A stretch of DNA of 64,000 bases from G963720515 sp963720515 (GTDB lineage: Bacteria > Actinomycetota > Thermoleophilia > Gaiellales > Gaiellaceae), in contig OY970397.1 in NCBI GenBank assembly GCA_963720515.1, positions 1,984,001 through 2,048,000 of the forward strand, in the 5' to 3' direction. This document shows, one piece after another, positions 25,576 to 33,734 of this stretch. The translations under genes and the position numbers were made by a program. The stretch's first letter is position 1. Each line of letters begins with the position of its first letter. The notes under the pieces were generated by a model, which worked only from the letters and a program-made list of their open reading frames with translations, was not told the origin of the DNA and did no database searches.

Positions 25576-25581
25576 TAGAAT
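25576..25581 (+). promoter_or_regulatory. -10 box TAGAAT for tRNA-Lys
   Basis: TAGAAT ends ten bases before the 5' end of the tRNA, fitting a start of transcription a few bases ahead of the mature tRNA. Confidence 0.5.
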
Positions 25582-25591
25582 CGCGATCCCA

Positions 25592-25664
25592 GGGCCGTTA
25601 GCTCAGCTGGTAGAGCAGGGGACTCTTAATCCCAAGGTCGCAGGTTCGATCCCTGCACGGCCCA
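25592..25664 (+). tRNA. tRNA-Lys (anticodon CTT)
   Basis: The 73-base cloverleaf is complete: acceptor GGGCCGT pairing with ACGGCCC plus discriminator A, D-arm GCTC/GAGC with AGCTGGTA loop, anticodon arm with loop CTCTTAA giving anticodon CTT (reads AAG), five-base variable region AGGTC, and T-arm GCAGG-TTCGATC-CCTGC. No CCA is encoded. The first pair of the anticodon stem is G·A. AAG is the dominant Lys codon in this GC-rich genome. Confidence 0.97.
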
Positions 25665-25690
25665 TCGCCGGAGCCGCGTCGCCGTCGCGG

Positions 25691-26245
25691 CTACTGGCCC
25701 TGGAGCCTGTCGAGCTGCTCGCGGACGGGCTTGCACTCGTCCGAGTTCTTGAACGCCGTACTCAGCTCGTCCGAGGAATCCGAGCCGCTCTGCTCGAGCT
25801 CGTCGAAGGTCGACGTCACCTGGGTCACCAACGAGCTGAGCGTCGCGGTCGCGACTGACGCTGCGGCGAGCGTCTCGCTCACGCCGTTCGCGCCCTCGAA
25901 CGCCTTCGCAATCGTGCCCTGGGCGGCGGTGAGCTGGTCGGTGAGGTCCGTGACCTGCTGCTGTGCCTTCTCGCCCGAGTCCGTCTCCGGCGCGCCGAGG
26001 TCCTTCAGGTCGGACGCGAGCGTGTTGGTCGCGCTCGTCACATCGTCGACGGCGGCGTTCAGCGAGTCCTCCGAGAGGTTGCTGGTCGTCAGCGAGTCGA
26101 CGCTCGCGTTCACGCTGTCCGACCAGGTCGTGAGCGAGGAGCAGACCCCGTCGGCCCACGCCTGCGCCGGGTCCTCGTCCTTGCCGCAGCCAGCGGCCAG
26201 GACGGCGAGGGCGGCAAGCGCGGCGGCGACGGTGCAGCGAATCAC
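25691..26245 (-). CDS. Lipoprotein of unknown function, helical
   Basis: 184 residues. Signal peptide VIRCTVAAALAALAVLAAGC ends in a lipobox (LAAGC), so the mature protein starts at Cys and is anchored outside the membrane. The rest is rich in Ser, Thr, Asp and Ala and predicted helical (SLNAAVDDVTSATNTLASDL, AQQQVTDLTDQLTAAQGTIA), ending in a short Cys-containing tail (NSDECKPVREQLD). Such proteins are common in actinobacteria with no known role. The start is the GTG just before the signal sequence, 41 bases after the ABC permease stop. Confidence 0.75.
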   Translation of the reverse strand: MIRCTVAAALAALAVLAAGCGKDEDPAQAWADGVCSSLTTWSDSVNASVDSLTTSNLSEDSLNAAVDDVTSATNTLASDLKDLGAPETDSGEKAQQQVTDLTDQLTAAQGTIAKAFEGANGVSETLAAASVATATLSSLVTQVTSTFDELEQSGSDSSDELSTAFKNSDECKPVREQLDRLQGQ

Positions 26246-26286
26246 TCGGCGGGCATGGTAGCCGCCGCCGAGCGTGCCTACACGGT

Positions 26287-27151
26287 CTAGAGGTCCTTGC
26301 GCGCGAAGAACACGCCGGCGACGACCGCGACGATCCCGAGATAGACGACGGTCCACGGCCAGAGGTACGCGCCGCCCGACTGGGCGCCGCCGAACGGGCC
26401 GAGCTGGAGCGCCTGGGCGGTCAGGCCGAAGCTCTTCGAGCTGATGGCGTCGAGCGCGTCCTGGTAGAGCGCCTCGAACGGCAGCACCCACGACGTGCGG
26501 TCGGCAACGTCGATGAGCGTCTGCGAGTTGATCGCCTCCCCGATCTGGCCCAGGAGGCCCGCTACGAGGCCGGCGCCGAAGACCATGAACACCGCGATCC
26601 CGTTCGCCGTGGCCGTGAGGAAGACCGAGCCGACGAGCGAGAGCGCCGCGATGAGGACGACCGCGGCGGCAAGCTCGGCCGCAGGGAGCCAGAACTGGTC
26701 GGGCCACCACCCGCCCGCCCAGTAGGTGATGCCGGCTGCGCCCGCGAAGACGAGCGCGACATAGACCGCGCAGACCGACGCGGCGGCGACGAAGCGTCCG
26801 GCGAGCAGCGAGTTCCGGCCGAGCGGCCGCACGACGAGCGGCTGGAGCAGCCCGCGCTCGGCGTCGCCGCGCACCACCGAGAGCGTCAGGAAGACCGCGA
26901 GGACGGCGCCGAGGAAAAGCGTCCCGAACATCGCGAGCCCGAGGAGGGTCGCGCCCGGCCAGCGTGTGCTCGTCCACGACCGCAAGCGCCGGGTTTCCCG
27001 GGTCGAACGTGTCCACCTCGTCGAAGGCCTTCTCGGCGCCGAGCCCGTACAGGCCCAGGAACGCCGCCGTGAGGACGACCACGATGGCGAAGATCTTGCG
27101 GCGCAGGCTCTCCTCGAGCGCGTACCCGACGATGATCGCCACCCCTCTCAC
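26287..27151 (-). CDS. ABC-2-type transporter permease (one frameshift)
   Basis: The first 65 codons (MRGVAIIVGYALEESLRRK, first TM, DEHTLAG) and the remaining 222 are in different frames. Removing one base from the CCC at 26954-26956 joins them as DEHTLAGATLLGLAMFG and gives 287 residues. Six membrane segments are visible, beginning IFAIVVVLTAAFLGLYG, and VVRGDAERGLLQPLVVRPLGR is a typical cytoplasmic loop of NosY-like ABC-2 permeases. The ATPase gene overlaps it by four bases upstream. Substrate is unknown. Confidence 0.82.
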
Positions 27152-27990
27152 GTCGGGTCCTCTCCGACGACGCGGAGGTACGCCTCCTCGAGCGTGGGCG
27201 CGACGAGCCGCACGCCGTAGACCGGCTCCCCACCGGCGACGAGGTCGGCCACGATCCTCGGGATGTCCTCGCGCGTCGCGTCCGGGTAGCGGCGCACGCC
27301 GCCGTTCGTCTCGACCTCGACACCCTGCGGCCGCTCCAGCTCGGCGGGCGTGCCGGCTGCCGCAACGGCGCCGTTCAGGAGGATCACGACCCGGTCGCAG
27401 ACGAGCTCGACCTCGCTCAGGAGGTGCGAGTTCAGGAGGACGGACACGCCGCGGTCGCGCAGGGTCTCGAGCAGCCGGCGTACGACGCGCCGCCCGGCGG
27501 GGTCGAGCGCGCTCGTCGGCTCGTCGAGGAGCAGGAGGCGCGGATCGCCGACCAGCGCCTGCGCGATCCCGAGCCGCTGCTGCATCCCCTTCGACATGGT
27601 CTCGACCTTGCGGTCGCGGGCGTCGGTGAGCCCGACGAGCTCGAGCAGCTCGCGCCGCTCCGCCTCGCCGCCGTGCGACCCCGCGAGCCGCTGGTGCAGG
27701 CGGAGGAGCTCGTCGGCCGAGTACCAGCCGGGGAAGCGGAAGAGCTCGGCGAGGTAGCCGAGGCTCGCGCGGGCGGCGTGCGACCCGGCCGGCGCGCCGC
27801 AGATCTCGGCCCGTCCGCTCGTCGGGCGCACCAGCCCGCAGGCGATCTTCACGAGCGTGGACTTGCCCGCGCCGTTCGGGCCGAGCAGGCCCACGAGCTC
27901 GCCCGTCCCGACCTCGAGATCGACGCCGCCGAGCGCCTGGACGCGGCCGTAGCGCTTGGCGAGACCGTGGGCCAGGAGGGCGGGAGCCAC
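27148..27990 (-). CDS. ABC transporter ATP-binding protein
   Basis: 280 residues with a full nucleotide-binding domain: Walker A GLLGPNGAGKSTLVK, signature MSKGMQQRLGIAQAL (variant of LSGGQ), Walker B RLLLLDEPTSALDP and the H-loop LLNSHLLSE. The C-terminal 60 residues form the extra domain seen in NosF/CcmA-like exporters. It pairs with the permease encoded immediately downstream through an ATGA-type overlap. Copper-enzyme maturation (NosFY) and drug or lipid export are both known for such pairs; nothing here decides. Confidence 0.9.
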   Translation of the reverse strand: MAPALLAHGLAKRYGRVQALGGVDLEVGTGELVGLLGPNGAGKSTLVKIACGLVRPTSGRAEICGAPAGSHAARASLGYLAELFRFPGWYSADELLRLHQRLAGSHGGEAERRELLELVGLTDARDRKVETMSKGMQQRLGIAQALVGDPRLLLLDEPTSALDPAGRRVVRRLLETLRDRGVSVLLNSHLLSEVELVCDRVVILLNGAVAAAGTPAELERPQGVEVETNGGVRRYPDATREDIPRIVADLVAGGEPVYGVRLVAPTLEEAYLRVVGEDPT

Positions 27991-27997
27991 GGCGCTG

Positions 27998-28432
27998 CTA
28001 GCCGAGCGCCGCTTCGATCTCGTCGAGCGCGGCCTGCTCGGCGGGGCTCACGTTCACCCCGTCCTCGCGATGCGCGTTCGCGACCCGGCCGGCGAGGTCG
28101 ACCACGAAGCGCCTGTAGGCGTCGGTCTCGTCGGGCGTCGCCTTCTGCTCGAGCAGCGCGACCGTGGCGCGCAGATGCTCGAGGCCGGTCGCCCTCAGCT
28201 CCTCGGGCGAGTGCGAGCCTCCGCGGTCGAACGAGGGCTTCGCCGCGATGATCTCGTCGAGGAGCTCGCTCTGTCCATGCTCCTTGCGGGCCTCGCCGTA
28301 GGCCTTGGCCAGGGCGAGCGTCTCGCGGAAGAGTCCGCCCTTCTGCGCGGTGACGACGATCATCCCGGCCGTCGGCGGGCCCTGCAGAACGCTCGTCCAT
28401 TCCTCTTCGGTGAAGTCGGCCTTGCCGGTCAT
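27998..28432 (-). CDS. Conserved hypothetical protein, 144 residues
   Basis: Soluble and helical, with MTGKADFTEEEWTSVLQGP at the N-terminus, PTAGMIVVTAQKGGLFRETL next, and SPAEQAALDEIEAAL at the end. The layout recalls tellurite-resistance TerB-like or other all-helical single-domain proteins, but I cannot assign a family. The start has a good site (AAGGAGA, six bases before ATG). It is divergent from the next small gene and seven bases from the ABC ATPase start, with which it probably forms an operon. Confidence 0.65.
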   Translation of the reverse strand: MTGKADFTEEEWTSVLQGPPTAGMIVVTAQKGGLFRETLALAKAYGEARKEHGQSELLDEIIAAKPSFDRGGSHSPEELRATGLEHLRATVALLEQKATPDETDAYRRFVVDLAGRVANAHREDGVNVSPAEQAALDEIEAALG

Positions 28433-28499
28433 CGCATCTCCTTTCGTCCGGGGCTCTACTGTACGGCCCGTAGCTGGCATCCACGGAAGGAGCGCTCGC

Positions 28500-28799
28500 A
28501 TGTACGCACGGATCGCACGGTTCGAAGGGCTCGAGGCCGCCGACATCGACGGGATGGTGGCCGGCATCAAGCGCGACGTGGAGTCGGGCGAGAAGCCGGC
28601 CGGGCTCGAGGACTCGAAGGGCGTCCTGGTCCTCGTCGATCGCGAGCACGGGACGAGCCTCGGCATCGTCACCTTCGGCGACGAGGAAGGCATGAAGCGC
28701 GGCGACGCGGCGCTCAACGAGATGAGTCCGGACTCGAGCTCCGGGAGCCGCGCGAGCGTCGAGATGTACGAGATCGCGTTCCGGTACGAGGAAGACTGA
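28500..28799 (+). CDS. Small dimeric alpha/beta-barrel-like protein
   Basis: 99 residues: MYARIARFEGLEAADIDGM, VLVLVDREHGTSLGIVTFGDEEGM and SVEMYEIAFRYEED, the beta-alpha-beta pattern of antibiotic-biosynthesis-monooxygenase-like (ABM/DABB) proteins. No catalytic residues can be named. A GAAGGAG site precedes the ATG. Its stop overlaps the first bases of the Ldh-like frame, so the two are probably co-translated. Confidence 0.65.
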   Translation: MYARIARFEGLEAADIDGMVAGIKRDVESGEKPAGLEDSKGVLVLVDREHGTSLGIVTFGDEEGMKRGDAALNEMSPDSSSGSRASVEMYEIAFRYEED

Positions 28800-29527
28800 C
28801 CGACACCCTCGACAGGCTTCGGCGGCTCGGGTTCTCGGAGCGTGACGCGGCGGTCCTCGCCGACCACTTCGAGGACTCGGACGCACGCGGGAAGCCCGGC
28901 CACGGCGTCGCGCGGATCGACTGGCTCGCCGGGCTGCCCGGTCTCGAGCCGGCCGCGGTGCCCGAGCGCGTCGTCGCGGAGCCGGGCTTCGAGCGCTGGG
29001 AGGGCCGCGGCGCGGTCGGCTACCTGACGCTGGCCCGGGTGGTGGAGGCCCAGCTCGCCACGCCGCCCGAGCACGCGCGGGTCGTCGTCGCGGCCGACTG
29101 CTTCCCGACCGGCGCGCTCGGCTACTGGGTGCGGCGGCTCGCCGACGGCGGCCTCTGCGCCTGGCTGACGACGACCTCGCCGCCGCGGCTCGCCCATCCC
29201 GACGGCGGGGAGCCGCTCGTCGGGACGAACCCGATCGCGATCGGCGTGCCCTCATCCGACGGAGCCCCGCTCGTCGCGGACGTGTCCATGGGCAAGGTCA
29301 CGCACGGCGACGTCATCGCCGGGCTCGCGCAGCCCGAGGATCTCGTCCCGTTCGGCGGCGAGCAGGCGTACAAGGCGTTCGCCCTCGCGGCCGGGCTACA
29401 GGCGCTCGTGGACGCGCTCGGCGTCGGCACGTATGGCGCGCTGCTCGTCGTCGCTCGGCCCGAGGGCGACCCGGTGCCCGCGCTGCGCGAACGTGCGGCC
29501 GGGCGGCGCCTGCCGGGATCGGGTTAA
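28796..29527 (+). CDS. Compact malate/L-lactate dehydrogenase (Ldh2 family)-like protein
   Basis: About 243 residues against the usual 330-360. Conserved points remain: the N-terminal helix (LRRLGFSERDAAVLADHF), GKPGHGVARIDWL, resembling the SHG-V-R motif, GTNPIAIGVPSSDG, and EQAYKAFALAAGLQALVDAL, in the place of the KGYGLAL helix. The central NAD-binding stretches are shortened. No ATG, GTG or TTG precedes the conserved N-terminus in frame; the CTG overlapping the upstream stop (CTGA) is used here. A start-codon sequencing error is possible. Function as a 2-hydroxyacid dehydrogenase or delta-1-piperideine reductase cannot be decided. Confidence 0.65.
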   Translation: MTDTLDRLRRLGFSERDAAVLADHFEDSDARGKPGHGVARIDWLAGLPGLEPAAVPERVVAEPGFERWEGRGAVGYLTLARVVEAQLATPPEHARVVVAADCFPTGALGYWVRRLADGGLCAWLTTTSPPRLAHPDGGEPLVGTNPIAIGVPSSDGAPLVADVSMGKVTHGDVIAGLAQPEDLVPFGGEQAYKAFALAAGLQALVDALGVGTYGALLVVARPEGDPVPALRERAAGRRLPGSG

Positions 29528-29594
29528 CGCGCTCGCAACGCGTCCGGGCGCACAATCTGGTCAGGGTCGCCATCCGGTCGGAAAGGAGCGCCAC

Positions 29595-30131
29595 ATGCGT
29601 TCGTTCGGTTCCTCGTCCAAGCGGTTGATCGGCGGGATGATGGGAGCGGCCCTCGTGTCGGTGCTCGCGCTCGCCGGTGGGTCGATCGGCCCCGCGAACG
29701 CGGGCACCGGCGCCACGTCGAGGTGCGCCACGTCCGGGCTCGTCGTCTGGCTGAACACGCAGGGCAGCGGCGCCGCGGGCAGCACGTTCTACCAGCTCAA
29801 GTTCACGAACCTGTCCGGGCACGCATGCACGCTCACGGGCTATCCCGGCGTCTCCGGGGTGAATCTCGCCGGCCACCGGCTGGGTAGCGCCGCGGCACGC
29901 GACCACTCCGTGACGCCGCACACGGTCCGCCTCCCGGCGGGCGCGACGCGGACGGCGACGCTCCAGATCGTGAACGCGGGGAACTTCCCCGCCGCCACCT
30001 GCGGCCCCGTCACAGCGGCGGGCCTGCGCGTCTTCCCCCCGAACGCGTTCCGGTCGAAGATCGTGCCGTTCCCGTTCAGGGCCTGCTCGCGGAGCGGACC
30101 CGGCTACCTGGTCGTGCGGCCCGTGCGCTAG
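29595..30131 (+). CDS. Secreted DUF4232-type protein
   Basis: 178 residues with a signal peptide (KRLIGGMMGAALVSVLALAGG) and a beta-rich domain. The pattern FYQLKFTNLSGHACTLTGYPGVSGVNL, divided at its middle (about residues 65-92), and CGPVTAAGLRVFPP match DUF4232, an actinobacterial extracellular Ig-like domain with two conserved disulfides; four cysteines are found here. The ATG has a GAAAGGAG site. The gene stands alone and ends four bases inside the DUF1028 gene on the other strand. Function unknown. Confidence 0.78.
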   Translation: MRSFGSSSKRLIGGMMGAALVSVLALAGGSIGPANAGTGATSRCATSGLVVWLNTQGSGAAGSTFYQLKFTNLSGHACTLTGYPGVSGVNLAGHRLGSAAARDHSVTPHTVRLPAGATRTATLQIVNAGNFPAATCGPVTAAGLRVFPPNAFRSKIVPFPFRACSRSGPGYLVVRPVR

Positions 30132-30961
30132 CGCTTGCGCAGCTCGGCGAGCACCACGGGGTCGATCCGCTCGACGCCCTTCGTGCGGTCTTCGAGGTTT
30201 TCCGCGCCCGTCCAGGCGCGGAACGCCGTGTCGAGGTCGCCGTCGTGCCCGAGGGCTGCGAGGCGCTCGGTGAGCTCGGCGCGCAGATCGTCGTCCACGT
30301 CGAGCCACTCCTCGTCGGGCGTCTCGCCGAAATAGAGCTGTTGGAGCTCGTAGAGCCGCGCGAGCTCCTCGATCGGCGTTGGGTGGTCGTCCACGCGGAG
30401 GTCGACCGCGACGTCGCTCATCCCCGCGTAGCCGCCGCCCTCCTTCACGACGAGGAGCGCGGACGACTGCTGGCCCCGCCGGTCGCCGCCCGCCGCCTGG
30501 GCGGCCGCGAGGCACGCGATCAGCCGCTCGGCTAGCGGGCCCTCGACGGACTCGAACGTCTCCGCGAGCGCGTCCACCGTCGCCTCGGAGACAAGGATGT
30601 TGCCCTGCGCCGCGTAGCCGAGCCCCGTGCGCCCGCCTGCCCACTCGAAGCAGTCGTTGCCGGTGTACGTCGAGCTCTCGCCGTAAGCGTCCACGACGCC
30701 GACCTGCCGGTCCGCGGCGCCCTCGTCGTCGCCGGTCAGCTTCTCGACGACCGCCCGCGCGCGCTGACCCTCGCGGAGCAGCGCAAGACCGTCCGGCCCG
30801 TAGCGCGGGTTCGCATAGGCCTGCGTCGCGATCGCGCCGACCCCGGCTTCGGCCCAGGAGACGACCGAGCCGACCGCGAGGAACTTCGACTGGACGGCGA
30901 CGCCCCACTCGCCGCGCTCGAGGTCGCACGCGACGATCGAGTACGTGGAGGGTCTAGCCAT
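30128..30961 (-). CDS. DUF1028 protein (Ntn-hydrolase-like)
   Basis: 277 residues. The N-terminal 200 form a DUF1028 domain: STYSIVACDLERGEWGVAVQSKFLAVGS, taken in two halves, GVGAIATQAYANPRYGP, YTGNDCFEWAGG and GYAAQGNILVS. DUF1028 is related to Ntn hydrolases. The C-terminal 70 residues (HPTPIEELARLYELQQLYFG) form a second module often seen in these proteins. It overlaps the upstream 95-residue gene by eight bases, within a three-gene operon led by an MBL-fold hydrolase. Substrate unknown. Confidence 0.85.
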   Translation of the reverse strand: MARPSTYSIVACDLERGEWGVAVQSKFLAVGSVVSWAEAGVGAIATQAYANPRYGPDGLALLREGQRARAVVEKLTGDDEGAADRQVGVVDAYGESSTYTGNDCFEWAGGRTGLGYAAQGNILVSEATVDALAETFESVEGPLAERLIACLAAAQAAGGDRRGQQSSALLVVKEGGGYAGMSDVAVDLRVDDHPTPIEELARLYELQQLYFGETPDEEWLDVDDDLRAELTERLAALGHDGDLDTAFRAWTGAENLEDRTKGVERIDPVVLAELRKR

Positions 30962-31241
30962 AGGTGAGCTTGCGCAGGTCGAGCTCGAGGAGCTCCGGCT
31001 TGTTCGCCGGGACGAGCACGCAGCAGACCTCGGGCCGGGCGAGCGCGAGCTGGACGGACGCGGCGTCGGCGGCGCGCACGACGACCGGCGTGCCCTTCAC
31101 GTGCGCGGCGTGCATGACCTCGACCTCCGTCACGCTCTCGAGGACGAGCGCGTCCCCGAGCGGCACCCGCTCGTCGCCCTCGAGCGCGATCTCGGGAACC
31201 CGCGTCCCCGTCGAGCCGAACCAGCGCTCTCGGACGGTCAC
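30954..31241 (-). CDS. Hypothetical protein, 95 residues
   Basis: The GTG overlaps the MBL-fold gene stop (GTGA) and the stop lies inside the DUF1028 start region, so it is in the middle of a coupled three-gene operon. The sequence has VPEIALEGDERVPLGDALV, PVVVRAADAASVQLALARP and CCVLVPANKPELLELDL, suggesting a small alpha/beta fold. I do not recognise a family. The tight overlaps on both sides and normal composition support it as a real gene. Confidence 0.65.
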   Translation of the reverse strand: MTVRERWFGSTGTRVPEIALEGDERVPLGDALVLESVTEVEVMHAAHVKGTPVVVRAADAASVQLALARPEVCCVLVPANKPELLELDLRKLTYG

Positions 31242-31927
31242 ACTTCCACCGTCTCGCCCGGCTCCTGCGCGATCACGTCGGCGTCCGGGGCGAGCTGCCG
31301 CAGCTCGTCGGGCGTGCCGGCGAGGATCGGGAACGTCCCGTAGTGGCAGGGCACGCAGCGCGGGTTGCCGAGGAGCTCGAGCGCGAGCGCGGCCTCCTTC
31401 GGATCCATCGTGTAGTGGCCGCCGATCGGGAGCACGGCGACGTCGGGCGCGTAGAGGCGTGCCACGAGCGCCATGTCGCCGAAGGCGTTCGTGTCGCCCG
31501 CGAAGTAGATCGACGTGCCGTTCTCGCAGCGCATGACGATCCCGGCCGGCTCGCCGAGGTACTCGCCGTTCGGCCCGCCCGACGAGTGGTTTGCGTCGGT
31601 GAGCGTGAACGAGATGCCCTCCCACGTGACCGTGCCGCCCTTGTTCGGGGCCGGCAGGTCGCCGGCCACGCCCTGGCCCGAGAGCCAGCCGCTCAGCTCG
31701 ACGAGCGCGATCACCGGGCAGCCGAACTCCTGCGCGAGCGCGACGGTCGAGCCGACGTGGTCGTCGTGGCCGTGCGTCAGGGCGATCAGGTCGACGCGCT
31801 CGGGCGTCTTCTCGGCGTCGGGGCATTTCGGATTGTCGAGGAACGGGTCGACGTAGATCCGCTTGCCGCCCGGGGTGTCCACCCGGAAGGCCGCGTGCCC
31901 GAGCCACGTGAGCGAGACGCCTGGCAT
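31238..31927 (-). CDS. Metal-dependent hydrolase, MBL fold (UPF0173 type)
   Basis: 229 residues of metallo-beta-lactamase fold: TWLGHAAFRVD, YVDPFLDNPKCP, the metal-site motif THGHDDHVG (HxHxDH), NHSSGG, FAGDTNAFGDM with the conserved Asp, and LPIGGHYTMDPKEA with the distal His. The order and the WLGH start are those of the UPF0173/UlaG-like group, whose substrates are mostly unknown. A strong AAGGAGGA site precedes the ATG. First gene of the operon with the 95-residue protein and DUF1028 protein. Confidence 0.88.
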   Translation of the reverse strand: MPGVSLTWLGHAAFRVDTPGGKRIYVDPFLDNPKCPDAEKTPERVDLIALTHGHDDHVGSTVALAQEFGCPVIALVELSGWLSGQGVAGDLPAPNKGGTVTWEGISFTLTDANHSSGGPNGEYLGEPAGIVMRCENGTSIYFAGDTNAFGDMALVARLYAPDVAVLPIGGHYTMDPKEAALALELLGNPRCVPCHYGTFPILAGTPDELRQLAPDADVIAQEPGETVEV

Positions 31928-32003
31928 TCGTCCTCCTTTTCGCGCCGTTTCCGGGGCCGAGGGTAACGCAGGAACGTCCGAGGGTGGAGCGAACCTGCAC
32001 GTG

Positions 32004-32387
32004 ATGCCCGCCGCATCGCGCAGGACCCTCTCCCGAACCGTGGCGCCCGCCGCGCTCCTTCTCCTCGCTGCGCTGCTCGCCGAGCGCGCGGGCGCCCACG
32101 GTTTGACCTTCTACCTGCTCCTCGCCGGGATCCCGGTCGCGGTCGTCGGCGGACTCGCCGCACTCGACCGGATCGTGGATCCGGACGATGTGGCGCCGCG
32201 GCTCGAGGGCGCGCTCAGCGGCTTCCTCGTGCTCCTGTTCTTCCTCGGCGCCGCGTCCCGCTCGCCGGGCGCCCTCGAGGACGTCGCTCCCGGGCTAGCC
32301 CCGGCCGCCGTGCTCGTCGGGCTCGTCGTCGTCGGGTGCCTCGGCGTCGCCTCGCTGGCCTCGGCCGCCGCCCCCCGCCGGCGGTAG
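32004..32387 (+). CDS. Small membrane protein of unknown function
   Basis: 127 residues with four likely membrane helices: APAALLLLAALLAERAGA, FYLLLAGIPVAVVGGLAAL, ALSGFLVLLFFLGAASRS and PAAVLVGLVVVGCLGVASL. Between helices 2 and 3 is a short polar loop (DRIVDPDDVAPRLEG). No family recognised. A GTG directly precedes the ATG and could be the true start. Its last 93 bases overlap the C-terminal tail of the cyclase gene on the other strand; the helices here favour the plus-strand frame as real. Confidence 0.6.
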   Translation: MPAASRRTLSRTVAPAALLLLAALLAERAGAHGLTFYLLLAGIPVAVVGGLAALDRIVDPDDVAPRLEGALSGFLVLLFFLGAASRSPGALEDVAPGLAPAAVLVGLVVVGCLGVASLASAAAPRRR

Positions 32388-33734
32388 CGACACCACCGCG
32401 TACGCCTCGACCTCGTCCTCCTTGCCCTTGACCCGCACGCCGCCGAGCGGCTCGGCGACCGTGCCGTCCGGCAGCGCGCCGTAGGTTTCGGCGCCGACCA
32501 CGACGCCGCCCGCCTTCGCCTGGCCCTCGAGACGCGACGCCAGGTTCACGGTGTCGCCGACGGCGGTGTACTCGCGCCCGCCCGCCGCGCCACTGACGCC
32601 GACGTGCGCCTCGCCCGTGTTCACGCCGACGCGGAACCTGGGCCAGTCGGGATGGGCCGCGCAGATCGGTGCCACCGCCTCCTGGAACGCGAGCCCGGCG
32701 CGCGTCGCGCGCACCGCGTGGTCGGGCTGGTCGCCGAGCTGGTTGAAGGTCGCCATCACGGCGTCGCCGATCAGCTTCACGTCGCCGCCCATCGAGCGCA
32801 CGACCGGGACGCCGGCCGCGAAGTACTCCGCAAGGAGCGCGTCTACGTCATCGGGACTCGAATTCTCCGCGTAGGTCGTGAAGCCCTCGAGGTCGGCGAA
32901 GAAGACGCTCACGTCGCGAGTCGCGCCCACGGTCGAGTCGAGGTAGAGGTCGGCGAAGCGCTCCTCGCGCCACTCCCTCCGCGCGAACCAGGCGACGAGG
33001 GCGAAGGCGAGGAGCATGAGCACGTGCCATTCCCACCAGCTCGCGTGCCAGTTCCGGGCGAGCGCGATCGCGAGCATCGCCTCCGCGAGGAGCGCGTACG
33101 CCGAGACGACGGCGACGAGCAGCGCGGCCGGGCGGCGGCGGACGAGCGCCAGGTAGCGCGCCGCGGCGAAGGCGTAGAGCGCGATGCCGGGGATCGCGAA
33201 TGCAAGGAGCCACCCGCGCGCCTCCTCCTCGGGGAGCGCCTCGTCGAGCGGCGGGATCTCGAGCAGGGACACGATCGCCCAGCCCGCCATCGCGGCGAAG
33301 AGGAGCGCGCGGATCGGCGTCGCGAGGCGGACGAGCGCCGACGAGGCCTCGGGCGAGAGCTCGAGCGACGACGCTGCCGCGAAGATGGACGCGATGAGCA
33401 GACCGACCGGGGTCGCGACGACGAAGCCCGCATTCGGCTTCTCGAGCAGCACCTGCGGCGTTGCGAGTGCGTGGAGCCCGAGAAAGCCGGCGGCGGCGAG
33501 GAACGCGAGCGAGACGAGGAAGAGGCGGGCGTCGAGGCGGCGGCGGGCCGTGTCCCCGGTCAGCACGGCGAGGACGACGCTCGTCGCCGCCGACCCGAGC
33601 ACGAGCCAGAAGTGCGTCGGATGGTCCTCCCAGTGCGCGTCGAGGTCGGGCGCGAGCACGAGGAGGGCGAGTCCCGCGAGCGGCGCCGCGAGCGCGAGCG
33701 CCCACACCGCCCCGCGGGCCCGGCCTTCCGTCAT
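32295..33734 (-). CDS. Membrane-bound class III adenylate/guanylate cyclase
   Basis: 479 residues. Residues 1-260 contain six to seven membrane helices (AVWALALAAPLAGLALLVL first; HVLMLLAFALVAWFARREW last). The cyclase domain follows at about 285-460: VSVFFADLEGFTTYAEN with the first metal aspartate, MGGDVKLIGDAVMATF with the second, FRVGVNTGEAHVGVSG, and YTAVGDTVNLASRLEGQ with the transition-state Asn and Arg. It should make cAMP (or cGMP) on the cytoplasmic face. The acidic tail after PPAGGGG overlaps a plus-strand gene. Its ATG overlaps the stop of the upstream flavoprotein. Confidence 0.9.
   Translation of the reverse strand: MTEGRARGAVWALALAAPLAGLALLVLAPDLDAHWEDHPTHFWLVLGSAATSVVLAVLTGDTARRRLDARLFLVSLAFLAAAGFLGLHALATPQVLLEKPNAGFVVATPVGLLIASIFAAASSLELSPEASSALVRLATPIRALLFAAMAGWAIVSLLEIPPLDEALPEEEARGWLLAFAIPGIALYAFAAARYLALVRRRPAALLVAVVSAYALLAEAMLAIALARNWHASWWEWHVLMLLAFALVAWFARREWREERFADLYLDSTVGATRDVSVFFADLEGFTTYAENSSPDDVDALLAEYFAAGVPVVRSMGGDVKLIGDAVMATFNQLGDQPDHAVRATRAGLAFQEAVAPICAAHPDWPRFRVGVNTGEAHVGVSGAAGGREYTAVGDTVNLASRLEGQAKAGGVVVGAETYGALPDGTVAEPLGGVRVKGKEDEVEAYAVVSLPPAGGGGRGQRGDAEAPDDDEPDEHGGRG

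Noticed and set aside
27148..27990. Naming the ABC pair NosF/NosY
   Set aside because: Similarity is at family level only and no nitrous oxide reductase genes are nearby.
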